Below, piece after piece: positions 1 to 8,263 of a stretch of 56,609 nt of DNA (position 1 is its first letter; each line of letters begins with the position of its first letter). This DNA is from CAZNKU01 sp045545235. GTDB lineage: Bacteria; Bacillota; Clostridia; Monoglobales; Firm-18. Where the stretch lies: positions 1-56,609 of the forward strand of contig JAZQAN010000015.1 in assembly GCA_045545235.1 (NCBI GenBank). Direction: 5' to 3'. The notes below the pieces were generated by a model. It was not told where the DNA came from and made no database searches. It saw only the letters and a list, made by a program, of their open reading frames with translations. The position numbers were made by a program, and so were the translations under genes.

Positions 1-168
1 GGTACGGTAGAGTTCAAATTGGCGAAAAGCAAATGACCGCAAGGAAAATTCGATATTTTCCTTGCGGTTTTATAGTTGTTTTTATTTTTCGGCAAGAGTA
101 AACCCTCGCCCTACATTCAAACATAATTGTTAAGTCGTTTGCGGTAGAACGACTTTTTCGACGGTCTG
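1..168 (-). repeat. Interspersed hairpin repeat, left copy
   Basis: Read on the minus strand, this block matches 56354-56522 over its full length (168 against 169 bp). Shared blocks are CAGACCGTCGAAAAAGTCG at one end, a central TGTTTGAATGTAGGGC, and CCAATTTGAACTCTACCGTA at the other end. Between them is a hairpin (stem 37-48 with 56-67) whose sequence differs from the right copy but keeps its pairing. The CAGACCG end lies nearest the stop codon of the noc-like gene, as the right copy lies against the stop of its neighbour. No coding potential is seen. It may be a 3'-end or terminator-associated repeat family. Confidence 0.9.
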
Positions 169-191
169 AGCAAAACAAATTTTGTTTTGCT
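169..191. terminator. Palindromic hairpin next to noc-like 3' end
   Basis: A 23-base near-perfect palindrome of AGCAAAACAA and TTGTTTTGCT lies 12 bases beyond the stop of the noc-like gene. A T-rich stretch follows on the plus strand (192-208). The T-run suits plus-strand transcripts better than noc, so it may work in both directions or belong to the neighbouring repeat. Confidence 0.5.
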
Positions 192-203
192 ATAGTTCTT
201 TTT

Positions 204-1016
204 TTATATGTTTTTGGGAATTTTTACATGAAATTCAATATATTCGTCAGTTTCATTTTTCTCGGAATAAGCGTTTACGCCTGACTGATTCATTATATCT
301 ATTGCCTGCTTTATAGTGTTTGAAAAAATACGTACATCTTTGAAAATTCTAATTATTTTACGATTTGGGTGTGGTTTTTTTGGTGTCAGCAGAATTTTTA
401 TATACTCTTCTGTTTTATTTACATTAAGTTTTTCTTCATTAACTTTTTTTAAAACTTTAAGCTGAAGTTCTTCTGTGGGAAGCTTTAACAGTGCACGTGC
501 GTGACGTTCTGTAAGGTCATTTGACCTTATTATCTTTTTGACAACAGGACTTAATTTCAGAATTCTTATTTTGTTGGCAACGGTCGCCTGTGTTTTGCCT
601 ATTTTTTGTGCCAGTTCTTCCTGAGTTATATTAAAGTCTGTTATAAGATTACTGTAGCCCTCCGCTTCATCAAAAAAATTCAGATTTTCACGTTGCAGAT
701 TTTCTATCATTGCAATTGCCGCACTTTCATAATTGGTTGCATTTATTATAATTGCAGGAATAGTTTTCATATCTGCCATTATACAGGCACGAAGACGCCT
801 TTCGCCCGCTATAAGTTCATATCTGGCATATGTTCCCTTGCGCACCGTAATTGGTTGTATAAGCCCATATTGTTTTATGGAGTCGCACAATTCAGCAAGA
901 GTGTCCTGTGAAAAATGCTGTCTTGGTTGATGAGGGTTTGTGGCTATCTGGTCAATTGGTATTTCCGTAAACTTCCCCTTTTGGTCTTTTTGTTTAAAAA
1001 ATGACAATACTTCCAT
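204..1016 (-). CDS. noc: ParB/Spo0J-family protein, Noc-like
   Basis: 270 residues. This is a CTP-dependent DNA-clamp protein of the ParB family. The N-terminal domain carries the GERRLRA nucleotide-binding motif (71-77) and ENLQRE (105-110). A helix-turn-helix (about 131-150) is followed by LTERHARALL (168-177), which reads more like Noc, the nucleoid-occlusion protein, than Spo0J. No parA/soj partner is adjacent, which also favours Noc. The start has AAAGGAG 8 bases upstream. Just upstream of the gene are tandem ATTTCC half-sites (1061-1084), which resemble halves of the Noc box. A chromosomal ParB remains possible; family assignment is firm, the Noc subtype less so. Confidence 0.8.
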   Translation of the reverse strand: MEVLSFFKQKDQKGKFTEIPIDQIATNPHQPRQHFSQDTLAELCDSIKQYGLIQPITVRKGTYARYELIAGERRLRACIMADMKTIPAIIINATNYESAAIAMIENLQRENLNFFDEAEGYSNLITDFNITQEELAQKIGKTQATVANKIRILKLSPVVKKIIRSNDLTERHARALLKLPTEELQLKVLKKVNEEKLNVNKTEEYIKILLTPKKPHPNRKIIRIFKDVRIFSNTIKQAIDIMNQSGVNAYSEKNETDEYIEFHVKIPKNI

Positions 1017-1122
1017 TTTAAACTCCTTTCTTTGGTAATCTGCAATTATATTATACCAAAAAATGGAAATAAATGGAAATACATTTCATCCAAAAGTTTT
1101 GACAATTCTCTTTTAAAAGCAC

Positions 1123-1160
1123 AAAAAAAGACAGTATTTTTTCAAAATCTGTCTTTTTTT
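1123..1160. terminator. Bidirectional terminator
   Basis: Stem AAAAAAAGACAG / CTGTCTTTTTTT (1123-1134 with 1149-1160) lies just beyond the stop of the dCMP deaminase gene. It ends the long minus-strand housekeeping operon and separates it from the noc-like gene. T-runs on both strands suggest it works in both directions. Confidence 0.85.
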
Positions 1161-1172
1161 GAATGATATTTT

Positions 1173-1661
1173 TTAATAACCAAGTTCATCTGTCAGGGTT
1201 TCGTCATTGTCAATCCACTCCTGAACATCTACAACTGTGTATTCATCTTTGGTATTTCGTATAACAACCTGAGAAATACCGGCATTTATAACCATCCTCT
1301 TACACATAGCACAGCTTGATGCATCGGGAATAAGTTCGCCTGTTTTTGCATCCTTACCTGCAAGATAAAGGGTTGCACCAATCATATCACGTCTTGATGC
1401 GCTTATAATTGCATTTGCTTCAGAATGCACACTGCGGCAAAGTTCATATCGCTGACCTCGTGGTACATTTAGCTTTTCTCTGCGGCAGTATCCAAGGTCA
1501 AGACAATTTTTTCTTCCTCGCGGTGAGCCTGTGTATCCTGTGGATATTATTTCATCATTTTTGACAATAATGGTACCATAATTTCTGCGCAGGCATGTGC
1601 CTCGCTCCAATACAGTTTCTGCTATGTCAAGATAGTAGTTGTGTTTATCTCTGCGTTTCAT
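1173..1661 (-). CDS. dCMP deaminase family protein (ComEB-like)
   Basis: 162 residues. A zinc-dependent cytidine/deoxycytidylate deaminase that would convert dCMP to dUMP for thymidylate synthesis. The zinc site is visible as HSE (79-81, His ligand plus catalytic Glu) and CAMC (117-120, two Cys ligands). Length matches ComE operon protein 2 of Firmicutes. It starts 20 bases after the rpiB stop and is the last gene of the operon, with a terminator directly behind it. No comEA or comEC neighbour is present, so a competence role is not implied. Confidence 0.9.
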   Translation of the reverse strand: MKRRDKHNYYLDIAETVLERGTCLRRNYGTIIVKNDEIISTGYTGSPRGRKNCLDLGYCRREKLNVPRGQRYELCRSVHSEANAIISASRRDMIGATLYLAGKDAKTGELIPDASSCAMCKRMVINAGISQVVIRNTKDEYTVVDVQEWIDNDETLTDELGY

Positions 1662-1681
1662 CAGCCTTCGCCTCCCTGAAT

Positions 1682-2119
1682 TTATTTGTTTTCCAAAGCC
1701 ATTATTTTATTTACTCTGTTTTCGTGTCTTCCGCCTTCAAATTTTGCATTTATGTATGCTTCTACAATGTCAGAAGCAATTTCGGGTCCTGTAATTCTGC
1801 CACCAAGACAAATTACATTTGCATTATTGTGCATTTTAGTCATTCTTGCACTGAATGAATCTGTAACGTGTGCAGCGCGTATGCCGTTTATTTTGTTTGC
1901 GGCAATACTCATGCCTATACCTGTTCCGCAAACAAGAATAGCACATTCACATTCACCTGCAACAACACTTTCACATACAGGTATTGCAATATCCGGGTAA
2001 TCTACGGAATCAGTATTATGTATGCCGAAGTCTTTAACTTCAATACCCTTTGATTCCAACAACTTTTTAATGTGCATTTTGAGTTCGTAACCACCGTGGT
2101 CATTTCCTATTCCTATCAT
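1682..2119 (-). CDS. rpiB: Ribose 5-phosphate isomerase B
   Basis: 145 residues, the normal RpiB/LacAB length. It interconverts ribose 5-phosphate and ribulose 5-phosphate in the pentose phosphate pathway. The N-terminal NDHGG motif, the active-site CGTGIG (Cys64) and the HNNANV motif are all present. The start overlaps the end of tsaB by 20 bases, and its AAGGGAG ribosome binding site lies inside tsaB, so the two are probably translationally coupled. Confidence 0.95.
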   Translation of the reverse strand: MIGIGNDHGGYELKMHIKKLLESKGIEVKDFGIHNTDSVDYPDIAIPVCESVVAGECECAILVCGTGIGMSIAANKINGIRAAHVTDSFSARMTKMHNNANVICLGGRITGPEIASDIVEAYINAKFEGGRHENRVNKIMALENK

Positions 2120-2795
2120 TGTACTCCCTTTCCGCCTGAGAAAGCCTTAAATATGTAGGTACAAGGCTTGCATAGTCGCAGGCATTTCCTTTTTTATATT
2201 CTGATTTTGCCGCTTCCGCAACGCCTCCGCCGTTTATGTGCATAAGGTTTGCAGGTGCAAAATGAGCTTTGTCGCCAAGCCTTTCGGCTATCTTTTCCTT
2301 AAAGACGGGTACTCCGTCACCAAGAAATATCACATTTTCATTAATTTCATCGAGTAATTCATCAAGAGCCATTGCCCTGTCATTGTTTACAGTAATCAAG
2401 GTATCATTTTCCCATTTGAATGTTGCGGTATATACCTGTTCGCGTCTTGCATCCATAATTGGGCAGATAAGATAGTCTGTGTATTTTATGTTGTATGCCA
2501 TAGACATAAGAGCAGATACTCCAACAATTGGTTTATTTACAGCGTGGGCAAGAGCCTTTGCAGTTGCAACGCCTATTCTTTCGCCTGTAAATGAACCCGG
2601 ACCTATCGTTACAGCGAATAAGTCGATATCCGAAAATTCGGCTTCAGCATTTTTCATCATATATTCAATCTGAGGTAAAAGCTTGGTGGAATGAGTTGTT
2701 TTGTTGTTAAGAGAAAACTGTGCAATCAAAGCATCATCTTCAACCAATGCGGCAGTTGCAACATTTGAACAACTGTCAATTGCAAGAATTTTCAT
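2100..2795 (-). CDS. tsaB: tRNA threonylcarbamoyladenosine protein TsaB
   Basis: 231 residues, ASKHA fold. TsaB is the non-catalytic partner of TsaD and TsaE in making the t6A37 modification of ANN-decoding tRNAs. Seen are the N-terminal MKILAIDSCSN strand and the GPGSFTGERIG motif near residue 70. TsaE lies immediately upstream with a 4-base ATGA overlap. tsaD is not in this window. A clear GAGGTG ribosome binding site precedes the start. Confidence 0.95.
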   Translation of the reverse strand: MKILAIDSCSNVATAALVEDDALIAQFSLNNKTTHSTKLLPQIEYMMKNAEAEFSDIDLFAVTIGPGSFTGERIGVATAKALAHAVNKPIVGVSALMSMAYNIKYTDYLICPIMDARREQVYTATFKWENDTLITVNNDRAMALDELLDEINENVIFLGDGVPVFKEKIAERLGDKAHFAPANLMHINGGGVAEAAKSEYKKGNACDYASLVPTYLRLSQAEREYNDRNRK

Positions 2796-3205
2796 TTTAT
2801 CACCTCGATATTTCTGTAATCGTCACCTTTTGATAAATCTCTTGTAATGGAAATTTTATAAGCATTTGCAGGCAGAATATCATCAAGGTTTTCAGCCCAT
2901 TCAATAATGCAGATTCCATCATTGTAAAGATATTCATCAAAACCGCCGTCAAGCCAGCTCTGGCTGTCTATACGGTAGGCGTCAAAGTGATATATTGTTA
3001 CATCACCGTAATATTCATTTACTATTGTAAAAGTGGGGCTGTTTACTTCATCAATTCCAAAGTAGGAACAAACTCCTTTTGTAAAAGCGGTTTTTCCTGC
3101 ACCAAGGTCACCAAAAAAAGCTATTACATCACCTTTTTTCAGCTCGCCTGCAAGTGTATATCCGATTTTTTTGGTTTCAGCCTCACTGTTTGATACATAT
3201 TTCAT
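2792..3205 (-). CDS. tsaE: tRNA t6A biosynthesis ATPase TsaE
   Basis: 137 residues from the ATG at 3205, preferred because GAGG lies 6-7 bases upstream; a TTG at 3217 would put that ribosome binding site inside the gene. TsaE is a P-loop ATPase that resets the TsaBD complex. The Walker A GDLGAGKT spans residues 32-39. SPTFTIVNEY and the C-terminal IIEWAENL (Walker-B-like) are typical. It overlaps tsaB by 4 bases, suggesting coupling. Confidence 0.95.
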   Translation of the reverse strand: MKYVSNSEAETKKIGYTLAGELKKGDVIAFFGDLGAGKTAFTKGVCSYFGIDEVNSPTFTIVNEYYGDVTIYHFDAYRIDSQSWLDGGFDEYLYNDGICIIEWAENLDDILPANAYKISITRDLSKGDDYRNIEVIK

Positions 3206-3213
3206 ATAAAACC

Positions 3214-3846
3214 TCAAATTACATCTACGTATTTGCCACTGTCACTTTTTTTAATTATGGCACGGCCGTTTGTCATATCTATAAGTTTTTCCTCAAAGCC
3301 TTCAAGGTCGTATGGAACGTAGTAGGTAAGTGTAACGTCATTTGCATAGATGATTTCCCCGGGAATACATCCCATTGCAACGGCTTCAAGTTTTATTTTT
3401 TCAAGCATTGTATAATCAATATTTACTGTATATTCAAAACAAAAATATCGTTCCACAATTTGTGCGGCATCAATGCCTATTTTGGCACCTTTTGTGTATG
3501 CCCTTACCAGTCCGCCTGCGCCAAGCAAGGTTCCGCCGAAATATCTGGTAACAACAACGCATATATCTGTAAGCCCTTCCTTTTGTATAACGTCAAGTGT
3601 AGGTATACCTGCTGTGCCTGCAGGTTCTCCGTCGTCAGAATAGCGTTGAATATTGTTTTCTCTTACCTTGTATGCATATACATTATGTGTGGCATCGGGA
3701 TGTTTAGAGCGTATTTTTTTTACAAACTCTATTGCCTCATCTTCTGTTGCCACGGGTTTTGCATAGCCGATGAATCTTGATTTTTTTTCAATAAATTCAT
3801 CGGAGTTCTCTGTTTTTATTGTTTTGTAGCTATACAATAAAATCAC
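3214..3846 (-). CDS. YigZ/IMPACT family protein
   Basis: About 207-210 residues. Members have an N-terminal ribosomal-S5-like domain and a C-terminal DUF1949 domain; the Bacillus homologue is YvyE. Signature segments are KKSRFIG, YSDDGEPAGTAG (about 69-80) and VVVTRYFGGTLLGAGGLVRAY. The biochemical role is unsettled (translation-linked, IMPACT-like). The GTG at 3846 overlaps hflX by 17 bases; a TTG at 3837 with GGTGAG upstream is an equally good start. No ATG is suitably placed. Confidence 0.88.
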   Translation of the reverse strand: MILLYSYKTIKTENSDEFIEKKSRFIGYAKPVATEDEAIEFVKKIRSKHPDATHNVYAYKVRENNIQRYSDDGEPAGTAGIPTLDVIQKEGLTDICVVVTRYFGGTLLGAGGLVRAYTKGAKIGIDAAQIVERYFCFEYTVNIDYTMLEKIKLEAVAMGCIPGEIIYANDVTLTYYVPYDLEGFEEKLIDMTNGRAIIKKSDSGKYVDVI

Positions 3847-5086
3847 TCACCATATTATAAGTTTTTGTATCTGCGGTAATGTCCATTAAAGTACCCTCCG
3901 CAGTATGTTCTTCTGAATTTACATTGGCATTTGAATATATTATCGAAAGCACAGAACCTTTGTTGTAAGGAATAAGTACTTTTACTCTATGTCTTTTTTC
4001 AGGCATTGCTTCACACAATGTTTCCAGAAGCAGGTCTATGTTATGTCCTTTTTTTACGCTGATTTCAACAGACATAGGTTTTGTTGAAACAAAATTTTCA
4101 ACAAGGTCTATTTTGTTATATGCAGTAACTATCGGCTTTTGTGAAGCACCAAGTTCATAAAGTAACCCTTCAACAACATTTATATTCTGTTCAAGCTGAG
4201 GAGAAGATGCATCTACAACGTGTACAAGCACATCTGCAATAACCGCTTCTTCCAAAGTTGAACGAAATGCCTTTATAAGATGATGTGGAAGTTTTCGTAT
4301 AAACCCAACAGTATCTACAAGTATAACAGGTGAACCATCAGGCAATGTAAGTTTTCGTGCAGTAGGGTCAAGAGTTGCAAAAAGCTTGTCCTCTGCAAGT
4401 ACACCTGCATCTGTCAGGCAGTTAAGCAAGGAGGATTTTCCTGCGTTTGTGTAACCTACAAGTGCAATTTGCTGTAACCCCTCTTTTATACGTTGCTTGC
4501 GTTGGTTTTCTCTGTTTTTTTCCACTTCCTCAAGTTGTTTTCGAATTACGGAAATTCTGTTTCTTATATGTCGTCTGTCGGTTTCAAGCTTTGTTTCACC
4601 GGGGCCTCTTGTGCCAATACCACCGCCCAATCGTGAAAGGTTTACAAATGAGCCTGTAAGTCTTGTTAAGTAGTACTGAAGCTGTGCAAGCTCAACCTGA
4701 AGCTTGCCTTCCTTTGTTTTTGCACGGGATGCAAAAATATCCATAATAAGGGAGCTTCTGTCCATAACCCTTGTTCCGATGAAATCTTCTAAATTTCGTA
4801 CCTGCGAACCTGTAAGCTCGTCATCGCATATGACAATATCTATTTCCTGCTGTTGACAAAAATCACGTATTTCTTCAGCCTTGCCTTCGCCAACGTATGT
4901 TGCGTTTTCTACAGCAGGTCTGTTTTGCACAAAGTGCGCAACAACTTCTGCACCTGCGGTCTGTGCAAGCAATTCAAGCTCTTGCATAGATTCTTCGGTA
5001 CAGTCATTAAGTTCATCTCTGCTGCCTGTGTGTACTCCCACAAGCACAACTCTTTCGGGTTGTTCCATTGTATTGTGCAAATCCAT
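3830..5086 (-). CDS. hflX: Ribosome-associated GTPase HflX
   Basis: 418 residues from the ATG at 5086, chosen because GGGAG lies 8 bases upstream. HflX binds the 50S subunit and rescues stalled or stressed ribosomes. An N-terminal HflX domain with the glycine-rich GGGIGTRGPGETKLETDRR segment (154-172) and a coiled-coil linker precede the GTPase domain. That domain has G1 GYTNAGKS (211-218), G3 DTVGF (258-262) and G4 NKID. It sits between recR and the yigZ-like gene on the same strand. Confidence 0.95.
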   Translation of the reverse strand: MDLHNTMEQPERVVLVGVHTGSRDELNDCTEESMQELELLAQTAGAEVVAHFVQNRPAVENATYVGEGKAEEIRDFCQQQEIDIVICDDELTGSQVRNLEDFIGTRVMDRSSLIMDIFASRAKTKEGKLQVELAQLQYYLTRLTGSFVNLSRLGGGIGTRGPGETKLETDRRHIRNRISVIRKQLEEVEKNRENQRKQRIKEGLQQIALVGYTNAGKSSLLNCLTDAGVLAEDKLFATLDPTARKLTLPDGSPVILVDTVGFIRKLPHHLIKAFRSTLEEAVIADVLVHVVDASSPQLEQNINVVEGLLYELGASQKPIVTAYNKIDLVENFVSTKPMSVEISVKKGHNIDLLLETLCEAMPEKRHRVKVLIPYNKGSVLSIIYSNANVNSEEHTAEGTLMDITADTKTYNMVSDFIV

Positions 5087-5107
5087 ATAAATTTCTCCCA
5101 AAACGGG

Positions 5108-5707
5108 TTACATTTCCCGTCTGCCCTCCATAGCTTTTGTAAGTGTAACTTCATCTGCGTATTCAAGGTCTCCGCCAACAGGAACGCCGTGTGCAATACG
5201 CGTTACTTTTATACCAAATGGTTTTATAAGCTTTGCAATATACATTGCAGTAGCCTCACCTTCAATTGTGGGATTAGTTGCCATTATAACCTCTTTTACA
5301 GTATCGTCTTTTAAACGTTCAAGAAGTTCAGGTATTTTAATGTCGTCGGGACCAATATTGTCCATTGGTGAAATAGCACCGTGCAACACGTGATAAAGAC
5401 CGTGATATTCATTTGTTTTTTCAATTGAGATAACATCCTTTGGACTTTCGGTTACACATATTACAGAATTGTCACGTTTTGGACTTTCGCACAACGCACA
5501 AGTTTCTGTATCAGTAATATTCTGACACACTTTGCAAAGCTTAACCTGTGACTTTGCATTAATTATAGCATCTGAAAATGCCTTCGCCTCTTCGTTTGTT
5601 GAATTAAGAACATGAAAGGCAAGTCGTGTGGCAGTTTTTTTGCCTATGCCCGGCAATTTTGCAAATTGTTCTATTAATATTTCGAGTGGTGGTACAAAAT
5701 ACTCCAT
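5108..5707 (-). CDS. recR: Recombination mediator RecR
   Basis: 199 residues, standard length. RecR works with RecO and RecF to load RecA at gaps. Seen are the N-terminal helix-hairpin-helix region (LPGIGKKTATRLAFH), a four-Cys zinc finger (Cys58, 61, 70, 73) and a Toprim domain (VICVTESPKDVISIE onward). The start overlaps the ybaB stop by one base (TAATG), the conserved dnaX-ybaB-recR arrangement. Confidence 0.97.
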   Translation of the reverse strand: MEYFVPPLEILIEQFAKLPGIGKKTATRLAFHVLNSTNEEAKAFSDAIINAKSQVKLCKVCQNITDTETCALCESPKRDNSVICVTESPKDVISIEKTNEYHGLYHVLHGAISPMDNIGPDDIKIPELLERLKDDTVKEVIMATNPTIEGEATAMYIAKLIKPFGIKVTRIAHGVPVGGDLEYADEVTLTKAMEGRREM

Positions 5708-6054
5708 TAAAATAACCCCGGAATATTCATTCCGCCTGTGATTTTGCCCATCTGGTTCATAGAATCCTCATCAGCTTTTTTCATTGCATCATTAACCGCA
5801 ACAATAATAAGGTCCTGAAGCATTTCAACATCATCAGGGTCACAAGCCTCCGGTGAAATAGCTATGTCAAGTAATTCTTTTTTACCTGAAACAGTAACTG
5901 CAACAGCACCGCCGCCTGCAGTAGCTTCAAATTTCTTTTCCTCCATTTCTGCCTGCATTTTTTCCATTTCTGCCTGCATTTTCTGGGCTTGTTTAATCAT
6001 GCTGCTCATATTGCCCATGCCGCCGCCCATTCCGTTAAATCTGTGTTTAGCCAT
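5707..6054 (-). CDS. YbaB/EbfC nucleoid-associated protein
   Basis: 115 residues. A small dimeric DNA-binding protein that coats the nucleoid; function only partly known. A Gly/Met-rich N-terminus is followed by a helical QAQKMQAEMEKMQAEMEEK stretch and the conserved ATAGGGAVAVTVSGKKE core. It lies between dnaX and recR as in most bacteria, with CGGAGG ahead of the start. Confidence 0.95.
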   Translation of the reverse strand: MAKHRFNGMGGGMGNMSSMIKQAQKMQAEMEKMQAEMEEKKFEATAGGGAVAVTVSGKKELLDIAISPEACDPDDVEMLQDLIIVAVNDAMKKADEDSMNQMGKITGGMNIPGLF

Positions 6055-6080
6055 TTTTATTTCCTCCGTTAAAGTTAAAT

Positions 6081-7859
6081 TTAAAATATAGAAATCTGGT
6101 CAACGTCACCTGCCATTGAAATAATATCATCCAATGGGTCTTTTGTTTCTGTGCCGTCAAATTCAGTTTCAGTTACATATTTTATATGTTCGCATTTTAG
6201 TAAACCTTTAAGGCTTGCTGTGAATTTCTCGTTTTCGCTCATAGCTTTTTTAAATATATCCTGTGCAACAACGTAGTGTATGCCGTCGCGTATTTTGATT
6301 TTACTCATTTTAAGCATTGTAGAGTGAGCCGCATCAATAGCAGAAAGCGTTTCTGCAAGATGAATTACGTTAACTTCGGTATCTGCGGTATTTTCATCAA
6401 CCTTTGGTGCAACGGGTTCAAAGGTTGTATTTACATCTGAAGTAACAGTATTTTCTGTTGTGGATGAAACCTCGAAAGGAGGAGCATATTCGTCCAAAGG
6501 AGGAGCAGGAGGTATGTCGAAAGGAGGAAAATCTTCCTCTTCAAAGTCATCTGCCTCACTTACATATTCCTCATCGTCGTCTTCTTTGGCAATATTTTCA
6601 TCTGTCGGAGAAGCCTCGAAAGGAGGAATTTCTTCCGCAACAGGAATTTCATTTTTTTTTATTTCAATTACGGGTTCAACCGGTTTTACGGATGCAACGG
6701 GAATATTGCCGGTTGCAATCATAGCTTCAATTTTAGCTAATCGTGCGGCAAAAGCTTCTGTGCTTCCGTCAGCTGCAGGGTCGCATAGTTTAACGGCAGC
6801 AGCTTCAAGCATAACTCTTGGGTTTGTAGACGTTTTGCAAAGTGCTGCAGTTTCTGAAAGAACCTTTACAATGTATAGTAAAACTTCTTTTGGAGCACTA
6901 CCTGCAATTGATTTATACTTTTCAATATCCTCGGAAGATTTATCTATTATTTCTGAAGGATTTTCAAGAATTTTGCATATGAGTATTTCGCGTATGCACA
7001 TTATAAGCTCGTCAATAAGATTCAAAATTTCCTTGCCCGATTCCATCATTTTATTTATGATGGCTATTGCAGAGGGAATATCAGAATTTATAAGCGCAAC
7101 TGCAAGATTAACAAGAGCAGTACGACTTACAGAGCCTGTGACATTTTCAATATCTTCACGGGTGATTTCACCCTCAATGCCGCTGCAAAGGTCAAGTATG
7201 CTAAGAGCATCTCGCATTGATCCGTCACCAAGCTCGGCAACAAGCTGTATTGCATCCTGTGAAATATTTATACCGTCTTTTCTGGTGATTTCGCCGATTC
7301 TCCCTGCAATGTTTTTGGCAGAAATTCTGCGGAAATCAAAACGCTGACATCTTGATTGGATTGTGGCAGGAATTTTCTGCGGTTCTGTTGTAGCAAGTAT
7401 GAATATTGCGTGTGCAGGAGGTTCTTCAAGTGTTTTTAAAAGTGCGTTGAATGCACTTGTGGAAAGCATATGAACCTCGTCTATTATATATATCTTGTAT
7501 CTTACGTTTGCGGGGGTATATGAAATTTCATCCCTGAGTTCACGAATGTTTTCAACACCATTGTTTGAAGCGGCGTCAATTTCAACAATATCCATAATAG
7601 TATTGGATAAAATACCCTTACAGCTTGCACATTCGTTACATGGGTTTCCGTTAGGAAGTGGATTTTCACAGTTTACTGCACGGCTTAAAATTTTGGCAGT
7701 AGTAGTTTTACCCGTTCCTCTTGTACCGCAAAAAAGGTAGGCATGGGCAAGTCTGTTTGTTTTTATTTCAGTTTTAAGAGTATCTGTAATATGCTGTTGG
7801 CCCACAACATCTTCAAAGGTTGTAGGACGCCATTTTCTGTAAATAGCCTGATATGCCAT
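6081..7859 (-). CDS. dnaX: DNA polymerase III subunit gamma/tau
   Basis: 592 residues from the ATG at 7859 (MAYQAIYRKWRP); GAGAGG lies upstream, and a longer reading to 8012 would run into the SRP RNA. The clamp-loader ATPase has Walker A GTRGTGKT (45-52), zinc-binding Cys64/74/77/80, DEVH (127-130) and the SRC sensor motif. After about residue 400 comes an acidic Pro/Glu-rich linker, then a short tau-like C-terminal domain. First protein gene of the operon that runs down to the dCMP deaminase. Confidence 0.97.
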   Translation of the reverse strand: MAYQAIYRKWRPTTFEDVVGQQHITDTLKTEIKTNRLAHAYLFCGTRGTGKTTTAKILSRAVNCENPLPNGNPCNECASCKGILSNTIMDIVEIDAASNNGVENIRELRDEISYTPANVRYKIYIIDEVHMLSTSAFNALLKTLEEPPAHAIFILATTEPQKIPATIQSRCQRFDFRRISAKNIAGRIGEITRKDGINISQDAIQLVAELGDGSMRDALSILDLCSGIEGEITREDIENVTGSVSRTALVNLAVALINSDIPSAIAIINKMMESGKEILNLIDELIMCIREILICKILENPSEIIDKSSEDIEKYKSIAGSAPKEVLLYIVKVLSETAALCKTSTNPRVMLEAAAVKLCDPAADGSTEAFAARLAKIEAMIATGNIPVASVKPVEPVIEIKKNEIPVAEEIPPFEASPTDENIAKEDDDEEYVSEADDFEEEDFPPFDIPPAPPLDEYAPPFEVSSTTENTVTSDVNTTFEPVAPKVDENTADTEVNVIHLAETLSAIDAAHSTMLKMSKIKIRDGIHYVVAQDIFKKAMSENEKFTASLKGLLKCEHIKYVTETEFDGTETKDPLDDIISMAGDVDQISIF

Positions 7860-7917
7860 ACTGATGACCTCTCTCATAAATTTATAAAAAAACCGCACAG
7901 CCCAAATTCGAATTAAT

Positions 7918-8180
7918 TCCCTCAGAGTATAAATAACCATCAACTCAAATTCGGCAAGGCTGCGTACACGTAAGAGTGGCTGCTTATTGCTGCTTCGTTC
8001 CCGACCTGACAAGGTTCACAGTTCTTAGTCACGCAGAACCAAATTTTTCAACATTGATAAATTAAACATTGACCTGAAAGTCTTAACCCTCATAAGGGCA
8101 TTCGTCCCCATTATAGCGGATTATGGGTACAAGGCACCGCTAACGCCCCGACTAGTACGGATGGTATTATAATCTCCGCA
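7918..8180 (-). ncRNA. ffs: Signal recognition particle RNA, large (Alu-containing) type
   Basis: The minus strand carries GTCAGGTCGGGAACGAAGCA (7999-8022), the SRP S-domain Ffh-binding hairpin. Farther 5' is a GGCGTTAGCGGTGCC segment (near 8138-8153) matching the Alu-domain U-turn region of Bacillus scRNA. The ends pair as GAGATTATAATACCAT with ATGGTTATTTATACTC, which sets the approximate limits. It lies directly upstream of dnaX, as scr does in Bacillus subtilis. A TTGTAG-18-TATACT box about 20-50 bases upstream is a possible promoter. Identity is firm; the exact ends are approximate. Confidence 0.93.
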
Positions 8181-8263
8181 AATGCGGAAAGTATAACCGT
8201 ACAAATAATTATACTACAAAAATAATGAAAATTCAATATCTATTTGTAAAGAATTTTAAAATT

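Noticed and set aside
3154..3780. 208-residue Cys/Phe-rich open frame antisense to the yigZ-like gene
   Set aside because: Composition (Cys, Phe, Tyr) is that of an antisense frame and the opposite strand holds a recognised gene.
4853..5314. 153-residue open frame antisense to hflX/recR
   Set aside because: It crosses two conserved genes on the other strand and has no recognisable features.
6460..7347. 295-residue open frame on the plus strand, antisense to dnaX
   Set aside because: Gly/Ser-rich, no ribosome binding site, wholly inside a conserved dnaX; a shadow of its codon bias.
7860..8012. 51-residue N-terminal extension of dnaX
   Set aside because: It would overlap the 3' part of the SRP RNA; the conserved MAYQAIYRKWRP start has its own GAGAGG site.
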